DNA of 64,000 nt from Rivularia sp963920925. GTDB lineage: Bacteria > Cyanobacteriota > Cyanobacteriia > Cyanobacteriales > Nostocaceae. Below, piece by piece: positions 1-7,387 of the stretch. The notes under the pieces are model-generated. The model searched no databases. It had not been told where the DNA came from and saw only the letters and a list, made by a program, of their open reading frames with translations. Both the position numbers and the translations under genes were made by a program. The stretch covers positions 1 to 64,000 of the forward strand of contig NZ_CAWUDI010000001.1 in assembly GCF_963920925.1 (NCBI RefSeq), read 5' to 3'. Each line of letters starts with the position of its first letter. The stretch's first letter is position 1.

Positions 1-53
1 CTGCTGGCGAATCCGCTCCTGTTGCAATCAGCGCTCCCGCAATCAACGGTTAA
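1..53 (+). CDS. psbA: Photosystem II D1 protein, last codons only (partial)
   Basis: Reading from base 3 gives AGESAPVAISAPAING followed by TAA at 51-53. This matches the C-terminal extension of the D1 reaction-centre protein, which the lumenal protease CtpA removes after Ala344 so that the manganese cluster can assemble. The window therefore starts almost exactly at the processing site: bases 1-2 (CT) are the end of what is probably the Ala344 codon, and the 16 visible residues are the whole extension. The rest of psbA lies upstream of the window. The assignment rests on recognising this short, very conserved tail. Confidence 0.88.
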   Translation, partial: AGESAPVAISAPAING

Positions 54-98
54 AAATTAAATAATTTAGTTAAAATTGAAATAAGTTTTAGCTTGCAT

Positions 99-134
99 AA
101 AGCGCCTTCCCCTAATGGGGAGGGCGCTTTTTTG
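99..134 (+). terminator. Rho-independent terminator of psbA
   Basis: A 14-bp stem (AAAGCGCCTTCCCC against GGGGAGGGCGCTTT, one G-T wobble) closes a TAAT loop and runs into a T tract. It starts 46 bases after the psbA stop and is the strongest terminator in the window, as expected behind a highly transcribed photosystem gene. Confidence 0.9.
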
Positions 135-200
135 TTGGGGATTTTGTGGTTAAAAAGTATTTTTCCCATAGTAAATTCGCGATCTTGCTATGATATTATA

Positions 201-248
201 AATATACAAAATGTACAATTTGTATATTTAGTTAATTTTGTACATTTT
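201..248 (+). promoter_or_regulatory. Operator of the YefM/RelE-type toxin-antitoxin operon
   Basis: AATATACAAA at 201-210 is mirrored exactly by TTTGTATATT at 219-228. AAAATGTACAA at 208-218 is mirrored exactly by TTGTACATTTT at 238-248. Both members of the second pair carry the hexamer TGTACA (212-217 and 239-244), 27 bp apart centre to centre. TGTACA is the known core of the E. coli yefM-yoeB operator. The overlapping palindromes end 38 bp before the antitoxin start, so autoregulation by the antitoxin-toxin complex is the likely role (inference). Confidence 0.72.
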
Positions 249-286
249 ACGTTTTCCTTATCCTTATTTATTTAGAGTGATTCATT

Positions 287-544
287 ATGACTATTGTTAG
301 TGCAACTGAAGCTCGTGCTAATTTTCAATCTCTTATTAGTCGTGCCGAGTACAAAGGGGAGCGTATATTAATTCAACGTCACGGCAAGTCTGTTGTAGCA
401 GTTATTGGCTTAGAAGATTTGAAACGCTTGGAAGCTTTGGATGATGCAATGGACTCTGCCGCACTTCGTGATGCAGTTGAGCAAAATGATGGTTTTACGA
501 CTTTAGAAGAGATTGACGCGGCTCGTCGCAGTGTCCATGAGTGA
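287..544 (+). CDS. Phd/YefM-family antitoxin
   Basis: An 85-residue protein with the Phd/YefM N-terminal DNA-binding fold (ATEARANFQSLISRA, then RHGKSVVAVIGLEDLKRLEAL) and a charged C-terminal tail that would wrap the toxin. Length is normal for the family. It is the first gene of a two-gene operon and overlaps the toxin start by 8 bases, a usual arrangement for translational coupling of toxin-antitoxin pairs. The TGTACA operator just upstream supports the YefM rather than the RelB branch. It should bind and neutralise the downstream RelE-like toxin and repress its own promoter. Confidence 0.85.
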   Translation: MTIVSATEARANFQSLISRAEYKGERILIQRHGKSVVAVIGLEDLKRLEALDDAMDSAALRDAVEQNDGFTTLEEIDAARRSVHE

Positions 545-809
545 GCGCTACACTTTAAGAATTGCTAAGACTGCCGAAAAAGATTTGCTTAAATTGCAAC
601 CAAAGCAATATAAGCAAGTTGTTTCAAAAATACTTTCACTTCAAGGTAATCCTCGACAAGATTATAGTGTTCTTAAAGGCTACGAAGGAGGTTATCGAGT
701 TGACCAAGGTGAATACCGAATCTTGTATACGATAGATGATGAAAACAAGTTAGTTGATGTTTTTCGGGCTGGAAAACGTAACGATCGCGAAGTTTACAAA
801 AATTTATAG
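537..809 (+). CDS. RelE/ParE-family toxin
   Basis: A 90-residue protein starting at the ATG inside ATGAGTGA, where the antitoxin stop overlaps. A longer reading from 513 adds eight residues but has no support. The fold signature is the C-terminal strand pattern GYRVDQGEYRILYTIDDENK followed by VFRAGKRND, typical of RelE-type mRNA interferases and ParE-type gyrase poisons. Sequence alone does not separate the two, but the YefM-like partner favours ribosome-dependent RNA cleavage. It is intact and full length, so the module is probably active. Confidence 0.84.
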   Translation: MSERYTLRIAKTAEKDLLKLQPKQYKQVVSKILSLQGNPRQDYSVLKGYEGGYRVDQGEYRILYTIDDENKLVDVFRAGKRNDREVYKNL

Positions 810-817
810 GAAAGCTG

Positions 818-859
818 GCGGTTTCAACCGCGCCTACACAAGCGAACTCCGCCTACGCG
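818..859. repeat. Palindromic intergenic repeat fragment
   Basis: A perfect hairpin GCGGTT-TC-AACCGC (818-831) is followed by TCCGC-CTAC-GCGGA (845-858). It lies just behind the toxin gene and could act as a weak terminator. The rest of the spacer up to aroC shows nothing recognisable. Confidence 0.6.
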
Positions 860-1020
860 GACTATATTTACACCGCTAATCATCTAAAAAATCTGCATAA
901 ATACCAAAACCATACCCCTAGCAATAGTTAAGGTAAAAATATATTCTAGGTATGTGTCTTTAAAGCCATAACAAGACCTTACTGTAAAATACGTAAACTT
1001 AAAATCTCCGTAACATCATC

Positions 1021-2109
1021 ATGGGTAATACTTTCGGTAATTTATTTCGCGTTACTACTTTCGGCGAATCCCACGGTGGTGGTGTGGGAGTAATAATTGA
1101 TGGCTGTCCGCCACAATTGCAAATTTCAGCCGAGGAAATTCAAGTAGAATTAGATAGAAGACGACCTGGACAAAGTAAAATTACTACACCTCGTAAAGAA
1201 GCCGATAAATGTGAAATTCTTTCGGGGGTGTTTCAGGGAAAAACTTTAGGTACGCCGATATCAATTTTAGTTAAAAATAAAGATACTCGTCCCCAAGATT
1301 ACAGCGAGATGGTGCAAATGTACCGCCCTTCTCATGCTGACGCTACTTATGATGCGAAATACGGTATTCGTAACTATCAAGGTGGTGGTAGATCATCGGC
1401 ACGAGAGACAATTGGTAGAGTTGCAGCAGGTGCGATCGCCAAAAAAATCCTTCATCAAGTTGCAGGTGTGGAAATCATCGGTTACGTCAAGCGCATCAAG
1501 GATTTGGAAGGCGAAGTTGACGCTGAAACAGTTACTTTAGAACAAGTTGAAAGCAACATCGTCCGCTGCCCCGATAGCGAATGTGCCGAAAGAATGGTGG
1601 AATTAATCGAGCAAGTTGGTAGAGATGGCAATTCCATTGGTGGAGTAGTGGAATGCGTTGCTCGTAAAGTTCCCAAAGGTTTGGGTGAGCCAGTTTTTGA
1701 TAAATTAGAAGCCGATATCGCTAAAGGTGTCATGTCTCTTCCCGCAAGTAAAGGTTTTGAAATTGGTTCTGGTTTTGCAGGTACTTTGCTTACCGGAATC
1801 GAACATAACGACGAATTTTACACCGATGATCAAGGCAATATTCGCACCGTGACAAATCGTTCCGGCGGTATTCAAGGCGGGATATCTAACGGCGAAAATA
1901 TCATAGTTCGCGTAGCATTTAAGCCTACAGCAACTATTAGAAAAGAACAAAATACAGTTACTAAAACAGGTGAATCGGGAGTTTTAGCAGCGAAAGGAAG
2001 ACATGACCCTTGCGTATTACCACGGGCAGTTCCGATGGTGGAAGCAATGATAGCTTTAGTATTGTGCGACCATTTATTAAGGTTTCAGGGGCAGTGTAAA
2101 GTTTTGTAG
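1021..2109 (+). CDS. aroC: Chorismate synthase
   Basis: A 362-residue protein, the usual length. It converts 5-enolpyruvylshikimate-3-phosphate to chorismate, the last step of the shikimate pathway, using reduced FMN. Family signatures are GESHGGGVGVIIDGCPP near residue 15, GGGRSSARETIGRVAAGA near residue 122, and the C-terminal RHDPCVLPRAVPMVEAM. The ATG at 1021 begins the conserved MGNTFGNLFRVTTFGESHG start, so the N-terminus is secure. It appears monocistronic, with more than 700 bases of repeat-filled spacer behind it. Confidence 0.97.
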   Translation: MGNTFGNLFRVTTFGESHGGGVGVIIDGCPPQLQISAEEIQVELDRRRPGQSKITTPRKEADKCEILSGVFQGKTLGTPISILVKNKDTRPQDYSEMVQMYRPSHADATYDAKYGIRNYQGGGRSSARETIGRVAAGAIAKKILHQVAGVEIIGYVKRIKDLEGEVDAETVTLEQVESNIVRCPDSECAERMVELIEQVGRDGNSIGGVVECVARKVPKGLGEPVFDKLEADIAKGVMSLPASKGFEIGSGFAGTLLTGIEHNDEFYTDDQGNIRTVTNRSGGIQGGISNGENIIVRVAFKPTATIRKEQNTVTKTGESGVLAAKGRHDPCVLPRAVPMVEAMIALVLCDHLLRFQGQCKVL

Positions 2110-2447
2110 GCTTTAATGTAACTACCGAAAACTGCTATAGGAATCCGGTTTGATTATTGTTGGCGCAGCCTGCCCGTATGGCTTAAGCAAAATCCACGTA
2201 ATTCCCTCATTACTTACGAGAGGGTGTGCAAAAACTTAACTTTTACAACGGTTGAGATCAAATCTGTTTGTATCGGAGTTAGAGGGGTTTTGATTTGAGT
2301 ATAGGAATTGAAGCATTAAGACGTGAGTTATATATGTGAATAATATTTTTGTATTAATGCTTGATAATTGCTTCATACATACTTGACTAAATCTTTTTAT
2401 TTAGATGCTTCCAAGTGCTGTAAGTTTTAGATCAAAGATTATTTCTG

Positions 2448-2601
2448 AGGATTTACGCACGAACTACGTGCTTAGGTGATTATTCGCTGTACGTTAGCGT
2501 AGCGTCTCCCGGAGGAAGATAGTATTCACCGAAGGTGTGGCTCATCACCGGAGGTGCGGTTTATCGCAAAGCCTTGTTTTCCGTTACGAGTGCGTAAGTC
2601 C
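2448..2601. mobile_element. 154-bp MITE-like element with 8-bp target duplication
   Basis: The left end GGATTTACGCAC and the right end GTGCGTAAGTCC are inverted repeats with one mismatch. The direct repeat TATTTCTG occurs immediately outside at 2440-2447 and 2602-2609, which is what a transposase-made duplication looks like. The interior holds short palindromes but no reading frame. It is therefore a non-autonomous element or a solo remnant. The transposase family that moves it is not visible here. Related ACTTACG-type ends occur at 13682-13746 and 49312-49403 but lack clear duplications. Confidence 0.72.
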
Positions 2602-2640
2602 TATTTCTGTCTAAAAATCTTTAATAAAGGAATAAAAAAT

Positions 2641-2827
2641 AGTTCTTCAGTACCTGGTATGCCGAATAATTAGTTAAACATCATACAGAGTACTTTTTAA
2701 CGTAGGTTTGAACATCGAAACCATAAAAAAGCAAAAAAGGTGATAAAAAAAATACCATTATCTCATACATAGCAATGCTTTCAATATTTGTGCGATTTTT
2801 TTTAAGCATAGCAAGTACTGAAGAGCC
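2641..2827 (+). mobile_element. MITE family 1, copy A (187 bp)
   Basis: The left end AGTTCTTCAGTACCTGGTAT and the right end (reverse complement GGCTCTTCAGTACTTGCTAT) are terminal inverted repeats. The flanks TAAAAAAT (2633-2640) and TAAAGAAT (2828-2835) are an 8-bp target duplication with one change. This is the most diverged of three clear copies (others at 47039-47221 and 50587-50768). No reading frame. GGCTCTT ends with 8-bp duplications are features of the ISL3 family, so trans-mobilisation by an ISL3-type transposase is a reasonable inference. The right duplication touches the ATG of the next gene. Confidence 0.85.
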
Positions 2828-2835
2828 TAAAGAAT

Positions 2836-3921
2836 ATGGCAAATCATATCAACTACAATCAACACGTGCAAACCAGTTTACCTATTAAAATAGGTGTAGT
2901 TGGCTGTGGTTATTGGGGACAAAAAATTATTCATAATTTATCTTCATTAAATACAGTATTTCTGGAAAGCATTTGTGATTTAAAGTCATCTAATCTTGAA
3001 GAGATTTGTAAAATATATCCTACTTTTAAGGCAACAACAAAGTTTGATGAATTATTAGATAGCAATTTAGATGCTATTATTATTGCTACTCCTGCTATAA
3101 GTCATTATGAATTAGCCAAATCAGCATTAGAATCAGGCAAACATATTTTAGTTGAAAAACCACTAACAGTATCTTCTATTCAATCTCAAAAATTAATTGA
3201 ATTAGTTGATGAGCTAGGGCTGATTTTATTAGTAGGACATACTTTTGAATATTCTCCAGCAATACAAAAAATTGCGAAATTAATTCTTACTAATGAATTG
3301 GGCAAAATCCACTATATAAATTCAGTCCGAGGCAATTTAGGATTATTTCGTTCTGATGTTAATGTACTTTGGGATTTAGCTATTCATGACCTTTCTATAT
3401 TGAGACACATTTTATCTCTACGCCCTTTATCTATAACTGCTAGTGGTAAAGCTTGTATTAATATAAACAATGCTAAAAATTATGATGTCGCAACTTTAAG
3501 CTTAGAGTATCCTCAACAAATATTAGCAACAATTCGTGTAAGTTGGCTAGAACCTGAAAAAATTCAAAAATTAACAATTGTTGGCGATCGTAAAATGCTA
3601 GTTTACGATCCAGTTGAAGCAGAAGGAATAATTATTTACGATCGTAGAGTTAAAGTTGATAAATTTAATCATACTTCTATCGATTCACAATTATCTTATC
3701 ATTATGGAGATACCGAATATTATTCTATAAATAGTAATAAACCTCTGCGTTTAGAATTAGAACATTTTGTAAAATGTATTCAAGGAATTGACAAACCTCA
3801 AACTAGCGGTTTGATTGGCTTAGAAATTATAGAAATTTTGGAAGCTGCTCAACAATCTTTAACCAACTATAGTAATAGGCAATTTTTAAATCATCAATCT
3901 TTAGAAGATTTAAGATATTAA
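2836..3921 (+). CDS. Gfo/Idh/MocA-family NAD(P)-dependent oxidoreductase
   Basis: A 361-residue protein with an N-terminal Rossmann fold (GCGYWG at residues 23-28), the family motif EKPLTVS near residue 103, and the C-terminal dehydrogenase sheet containing WDLAIHDLSILRHIL, which holds the Asp and His of the sugar-binding site. Members oxidise or epimerise sugars or nucleotide-sugars. The substrate cannot be read from sequence. The glycosyltransferase 55 bases downstream on the same strand suggests a role in making a polysaccharide or glycoconjugate. The start codon directly abuts the target duplication of a MITE, so its native leader has been replaced. Confidence 0.88.
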   Translation: MANHINYNQHVQTSLPIKIGVVGCGYWGQKIIHNLSSLNTVFLESICDLKSSNLEEICKIYPTFKATTKFDELLDSNLDAIIIATPAISHYELAKSALESGKHILVEKPLTVSSIQSQKLIELVDELGLILLVGHTFEYSPAIQKIAKLILTNELGKIHYINSVRGNLGLFRSDVNVLWDLAIHDLSILRHILSLRPLSITASGKACININNAKNYDVATLSLEYPQQILATIRVSWLEPEKIQKLTIVGDRKMLVYDPVEAEGIIIYDRRVKVDKFNHTSIDSQLSYHYGDTEYYSINSNKPLRLELEHFVKCIQGIDKPQTSGLIGLEIIEILEAAQQSLTNYSNRQFLNHQSLEDLRY

Positions 3922-3976
3922 TATTTTTGAGATTTTAGTTTTTTAGACAAACAGTACTATAGCTTTATATAAAAAA

Positions 3977-5038
3977 ATGGATATCTCTCCACAAAATTCA
4001 ACTGCATCTGCAAGAACGAATAATCTAGAACAAATAGGTATTGTAGTGATTGGTCGTAATGAAGGAGAACGCTTAGAAAAATCCCTTAATTCTGTTATTA
4101 ATAAAAATGATTGCTTAGTATATGTTGATTCTGGTTCAACTGATGGTAGTGTTAGTTTTGCCCAAAATTTAGGAGTTGAAGTTATCGAGCTAGATCCTTC
4201 TATTTCTTTTAGTGCGGCTCGTGCTTATAATACTGGATTAGAGCATTTATTAACCTTAAAACCAAGTCTAAAATTTGTGCAATTTTTAGACGGTGATGCT
4301 ATTCTCGTTGATGGTTGGCTAGAAACTGCTTCTCAAGTATTAATCAATCATTCAGATGTGGTGGTAGTTTGTGGCAGAAGACGTGAAGAATTTCCTGAAA
4401 AATCCCTATATAATCAACTTTCTGAATTGGAATGGACTACTCCTATTGGTGAAGTTAAAGAATGTGGTCCGGAAGCAATGATGCGAATTTCTAGTTTTTT
4501 GGAAGTAGGTGGTTTTAATTCAACTTTGATTGCAGGGGAAGAGCCAGAATTATGCTATCGTCTTCGGGAGCAAAAAGGTAAAATTATACGTCTTGATGTC
4601 GATACTTCGCTTCATGATGTGCAAATGCAATATTTTAGCCAATGGTGGCAACGCTGTCGCAGAGGTGGTTTTGCCTATGCAGAAGAAGCATGGTTACATG
4701 GTTTGAGTACAGAACTATATCGTGTTAAGCAATGTCTGAGTATCTGGTTTTGGACATTATTATTACCTAGTGTAGTTCTTCTGATGTTCTGGCAAATCGG
4801 AGCATGGTGTTTAGCTATATTACCAGTAGCTTATCTCCTAATGTTAGGAAAAACTTATATTAGTTCGCGTAAAAAACGTCAAATAAATCATAAATCAGCA
4901 ATTTTATATGCAATATTCTGCTTGATTGGTAAAATTCCTGAATTAATAGGTCAAATTGAATTTATATTTCGTAAATTAATCGGAAAACGGCGGTCATTAA
5001 TTGAATATAAAGTTGCTAATAATCGTAAAACAGCTTAA
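3977..5038 (+). CDS. Family 2 glycosyltransferase with C-terminal membrane segments
   Basis: A 353-residue protein with a GT-A fold. VVIGRNEGERLEKSL starts the nucleotide-binding domain, DSGSTDGS follows, FLDGDA supplies the metal-binding acidic motif, and AGEEPELCYRLR is the conserved acceptor-side helix. From about residue 250 there are one or two strongly hydrophobic segments (WFWTLLLPSVVLLMFWQIG and AWCLAILPVAYLLML), so the catalytic domain is tethered to the membrane on its cytoplasmic face. It probably adds a sugar during exopolysaccharide or cell-surface glycan assembly, with the preceding oxidoreductase. Sugar specificity is unknown. Confidence 0.88.
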   Translation: MDISPQNSTASARTNNLEQIGIVVIGRNEGERLEKSLNSVINKNDCLVYVDSGSTDGSVSFAQNLGVEVIELDPSISFSAARAYNTGLEHLLTLKPSLKFVQFLDGDAILVDGWLETASQVLINHSDVVVVCGRRREEFPEKSLYNQLSELEWTTPIGEVKECGPEAMMRISSFLEVGGFNSTLIAGEEPELCYRLREQKGKIIRLDVDTSLHDVQMQYFSQWWQRCRRGGFAYAEEAWLHGLSTELYRVKQCLSIWFWTLLLPSVVLLMFWQIGAWCLAILPVAYLLMLGKTYISSRKKRQINHKSAILYAIFCLIGKIPELIGQIEFIFRKLIGKRRSLIEYKVANNRKTA

Positions 5039-5352
5039 TCGGGACTGTTCAGTTATTAATCAATACAATTTTTGATTGAAAGCAGAATTTCTGCTAAGCA
5101 GATAAAGTTATATACTGGCTCAACAAAGGGTTATTACGAAAATTAATGGTCGTCATAAAGTAATTTGAATTAAATTAGATAGACAAGAAGTTCTTTTCGA
5201 TAATATTGATTTTTTGAACTATTTGATGAGTTTTTGGCGCAGAGAAAAAATTTATAATTTGAAAAACAAGTTTGAATTCTGCTGGTTCGTAGTAAGAACT
5301 TTAGTCCTCTTCTTAAACGAAGATATTGCTTAAGAAAGCGATAAATAGCTTA
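5039..5352. other. Intergenic spacer, no gene seen
   Basis: This 314-base AT-rich spacer separates the glycosyltransferase from a convergent gene. A degenerate palindromic fragment lies near 5285-5310 (TTCGTAGTAAGAACTTTAGT, a type common in cyanobacterial spacers). No reading frame, clear terminator or promoter was recognised. Confidence 0.5.
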
Positions 5353-6435
5353 CTAAGAACAAAGAATTTCTTGTTTAATTTCTTCAGGTGTTTTCCCTTT
5401 AGTATAAATTACCTGTTTTGCTAACTTTTGATTTGAAGGGTGAGTCATGAAAAAACGGTTTATTTCCATACCGTTGATTGTGAACATATTTCGCTGTTTC
5501 AAAATCTCAACTGATTCATATAAATCTGGTGATGGTAACAGTAATACAACATTTTTATAGGGAGAGAGTAATTCACTAGCGCGAGCAAAATCGGCTTCGT
5601 TTTCATATACAGAATGTCCCGCTCCAAAATCAATTACACAATTGCTGTGTTCTGAGAAAAGACGTTCAATTCCATAGAGTTCAAATCGCTTCCAATAACG
5701 GTAAACTCCTGCAAATCCTTGTTGTCCGCGTATTTGTTTCTCTGTATCGGATTCCCAACCAATTTCTTTGTAATACTCCCATCTAATTTCATCCATAGAA
5801 ACTTGGGGAAGATTTAGCTTTTGTGATAAGAGTTTGCCAATTGTGCTTTTACCCGTATTCATCGCACCAATCAAAATAATATCAGAATCGCTGGGATTAA
5901 TTTTGCTCAGAACATCTTCGCAGGTTTGAATTGGTGTTTTATCTTTGGTATAAACAACATAATTGGCTAAATCATGATTAGAATGATGTTTAACAAAATG
6001 TTCGTTTATATCCATCCCATTCACAACAGCACGATTACTTTCCTTAAGCACTCGTAATGATTCTTCTATATCGGGAGAATACAAAAGCAAAATCACATGG
6101 GTTAATGGCTGTAAAATTTGTTCAACCTTTTCTAATTGAGCATCATCGTATACCGAATGCTCGGCAGCAAATTCTATTACAGATTCTCGATGTTCGGACA
6201 GCGCTCGTTCAATCGCATAAGCATCAAATGGCATCATGTAGCGATAATAACCATCACCGCCGTTTTCTTCCCAAGCTTGTTCTTGTTGTACTTTATTAAA
6301 ACCTATTTCCAGATAATATTTCTCACTGATTTCTCCCAGAGAAATAAAAGGTAAATTTAGTTGCTGCGCTAATAACTTTCCTACCGAAGTTTTAGATGTA
6401 TTCGAGGAACCTATAAGTACAATTGGTAATTTCAT
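5353..6435 (-). CDS. Tandem shikimate-kinase-like P-loop protein
   Basis: A 360-residue protein made of two similar halves of about 180 residues. Each half opens with a P-loop strand: GSSNTSKTS at residues 9-17 and GAMNTGKST near 190-198. Each continues with LGKLLxQxLNLP, a D/E-I motif with YY.EIG, a Y.RF/Y...YA/GIER.LSEH segment, and ends with VVYTK.KTP. The fold resembles shikimate and gluconate kinases (P-loop NTP phosphotransferases). Only the second half has a standard Walker A; the first lacks the glycine before the lysine (TSKT for TGKS). The gene diverges from the VOC gene next to it. Substrate unknown; true shikimate kinase activity is not implied. Confidence 0.75.
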   Translation of the reverse strand: MKLPIVLIGSSNTSKTSVGKLLAQQLNLPFISLGEISEKYYLEIGFNKVQQEQAWEENGGDGYYRYMMPFDAYAIERALSEHRESVIEFAAEHSVYDDAQLEKVEQILQPLTHVILLLYSPDIEESLRVLKESNRAVVNGMDINEHFVKHHSNHDLANYVVYTKDKTPIQTCEDVLSKINPSDSDIILIGAMNTGKSTIGKLLSQKLNLPQVSMDEIRWEYYKEIGWESDTEKQIRGQQGFAGVYRYWKRFELYGIERLFSEHSNCVIDFGAGHSVYENEADFARASELLSPYKNVVLLLPSPDLYESVEILKQRNMFTINGMEINRFFMTHPSNQKLAKQVIYTKGKTPEEIKQEILCS

Positions 6436-6468
6436 TACTTAAATTCCTTTATATTGATAATTAACATC

Positions 6469-6846
6469 ATGGATAACTTACCCAAACTAAAAAATCTCAG
6501 TCCCTTAATTCCTGCTGGTAAAGATGTCGAAACAGCCATCGAATTTTACGAAAAATTGGGTTTTACGACAACTCATACAGAAGGTAAACCCCTAAAAATG
6601 GCGATAGTTGAGCGAGATGAAATACAAATTTTACTTGTTCAAAATGACTACAAGCATCTTGCTGAGGGAACATCATTTCGTATTCGGGTTGAAGGTATCG
6701 AACAGCTTTATGAAGAATTTCTAGCCAAGGGGGACGATATAATTCATCCGAATGGCAAATTAGAAGCCAAACCTTGGGGTTGTAAAGAATTTGTAGTTTT
6801 AGATCGAGCAGGTGTTTGCATTACGTTCTATGATTTTGTGCAGTAA
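6469..6846 (+). CDS. VOC-superfamily (glyoxalase/bleomycin-resistance type) protein
   Basis: About 125 residues with the paired beta-alpha-beta-beta-beta fold: PAGKDVETAIEFYEKLGF in the first module, RVEGIEQLYEEFLAKG in the second, and DRAGVCITFYDF at the end. I place the start at ATG 6469 rather than at an upstream TTG (6454). Members include glyoxalase I, antibiotic-binding proteins and dioxygenases. The resemblance here is to small bleomycin-resistance-like proteins, without a clear metal-ligand set. Function unknown. It is transcribed divergently from the kinase-like gene, so a shared short promoter region is likely. Confidence 0.82.
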   Translation: MDNLPKLKNLSPLIPAGKDVETAIEFYEKLGFTTTHTEGKPLKMAIVERDEIQILLVQNDYKHLAEGTSFRIRVEGIEQLYEEFLAKGDDIIHPNGKLEAKPWGCKEFVVLDRAGVCITFYDFVQ

Positions 6847-6918
6847 AGCTGGGAAGAAAATCTATACCGCAATTTGCCTCCCTTACAAAAGATTTATTCT
6901 ATAAACGGATTAAAAAAA

Positions 6919-6960
6919 CCGCAGAGACGCAGAGAGCGCAGAGGAAGAGATACAGAGAAT
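6919..6960. repeat. GCAGAG-type short tandem repeat
   Basis: A degenerate array of GCAGAGACGC/GCAGAG units, a type widely scattered in cyanobacterial spacers. On the minus strand it gives a leucine- and cysteine-rich open frame (6899-7081) that I regard as spurious. Confidence 0.7.
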
Positions 6961-6993
6961 TTAGGCAATTTACACTTAAAAACGACCCATTCA

Positions 6994-7052
6994 ACCCACG
7001 CAGGTGGGTTTTGCTCATGTAGCCCCACTCTTCGAGGGTGAGGGCTTTTTTG
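6994..7052 (+). terminator. Double hairpin, terminator-like, behind the VOC gene
   Basis: ACCCAC-GCAG-GTGGGT (6994-7009) is followed by a longer stem starting AGCCC at 7021 and closing with GGGCTTTTTT at 7043-7051, with a TTCGA loop. The second hairpin plus T run fits an intrinsic terminator on the plus strand, although similar hairpins are dispersed repeats in related genomes. Confidence 0.6.
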
Positions 7053-7117
7053 ATGCGTTGAATACATTTATCCACTAACATGAAGAAATATAAAGCACAT
7101 TATCCTCAAAACAACCA

Positions 7118-7387
7118 ATGCTAATTGTAGGATTGCTCGCTGCGACTTTAACTACGACTGCTTTTTTACCGCAGATGATCAAAACCTGGCAAACAAAGTC
7201 AGCCAATGATGTTTCTTACGCGATGTTAATTACGTTTATCATCGGTGTTTTTTTATGGTTGATATACGGAATTCTGCGTCAGGATATCGCGGTTATTTTG
7301 GCTAATGCTTTCACTTTACTTTTTAACCTGGCAATTCTATATCTTAAAATTAAATATGGTAAAACATCTCAAAGAAAACGCCTGTGA
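7118..7387 (+). CDS. SemiSWEET-type PQ-loop sugar transporter
   Basis: An 89-residue protein with three transmembrane helices and the PQ-loop signature FLPQMIKTWQTKSANDVS after the first helix. Bacterial SemiSWEETs are single triple-helix bundles that dimerise to move small sugars such as sucrose or glucose across the inner membrane. The stop codon overlaps the GTG start of the next gene by four bases, so the two are translationally coupled. The functional relation between the two products is not obvious. Confidence 0.88.
   Translation: MLIVGLLAATLTTTAFLPQMIKTWQTKSANDVSYAMLITFIIGVFLWLIYGILRQDIAVILANAFTLLFNLAILYLKIKYGKTSQRKRL

Noticed and set aside
6899..7081. Minus-strand 60-codon open frame between the VOC and SemiSWEET genes
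   Set aside because: It is a translation of GCAGAG-type repeats and hairpins; no ribosome-binding site or family resemblance.
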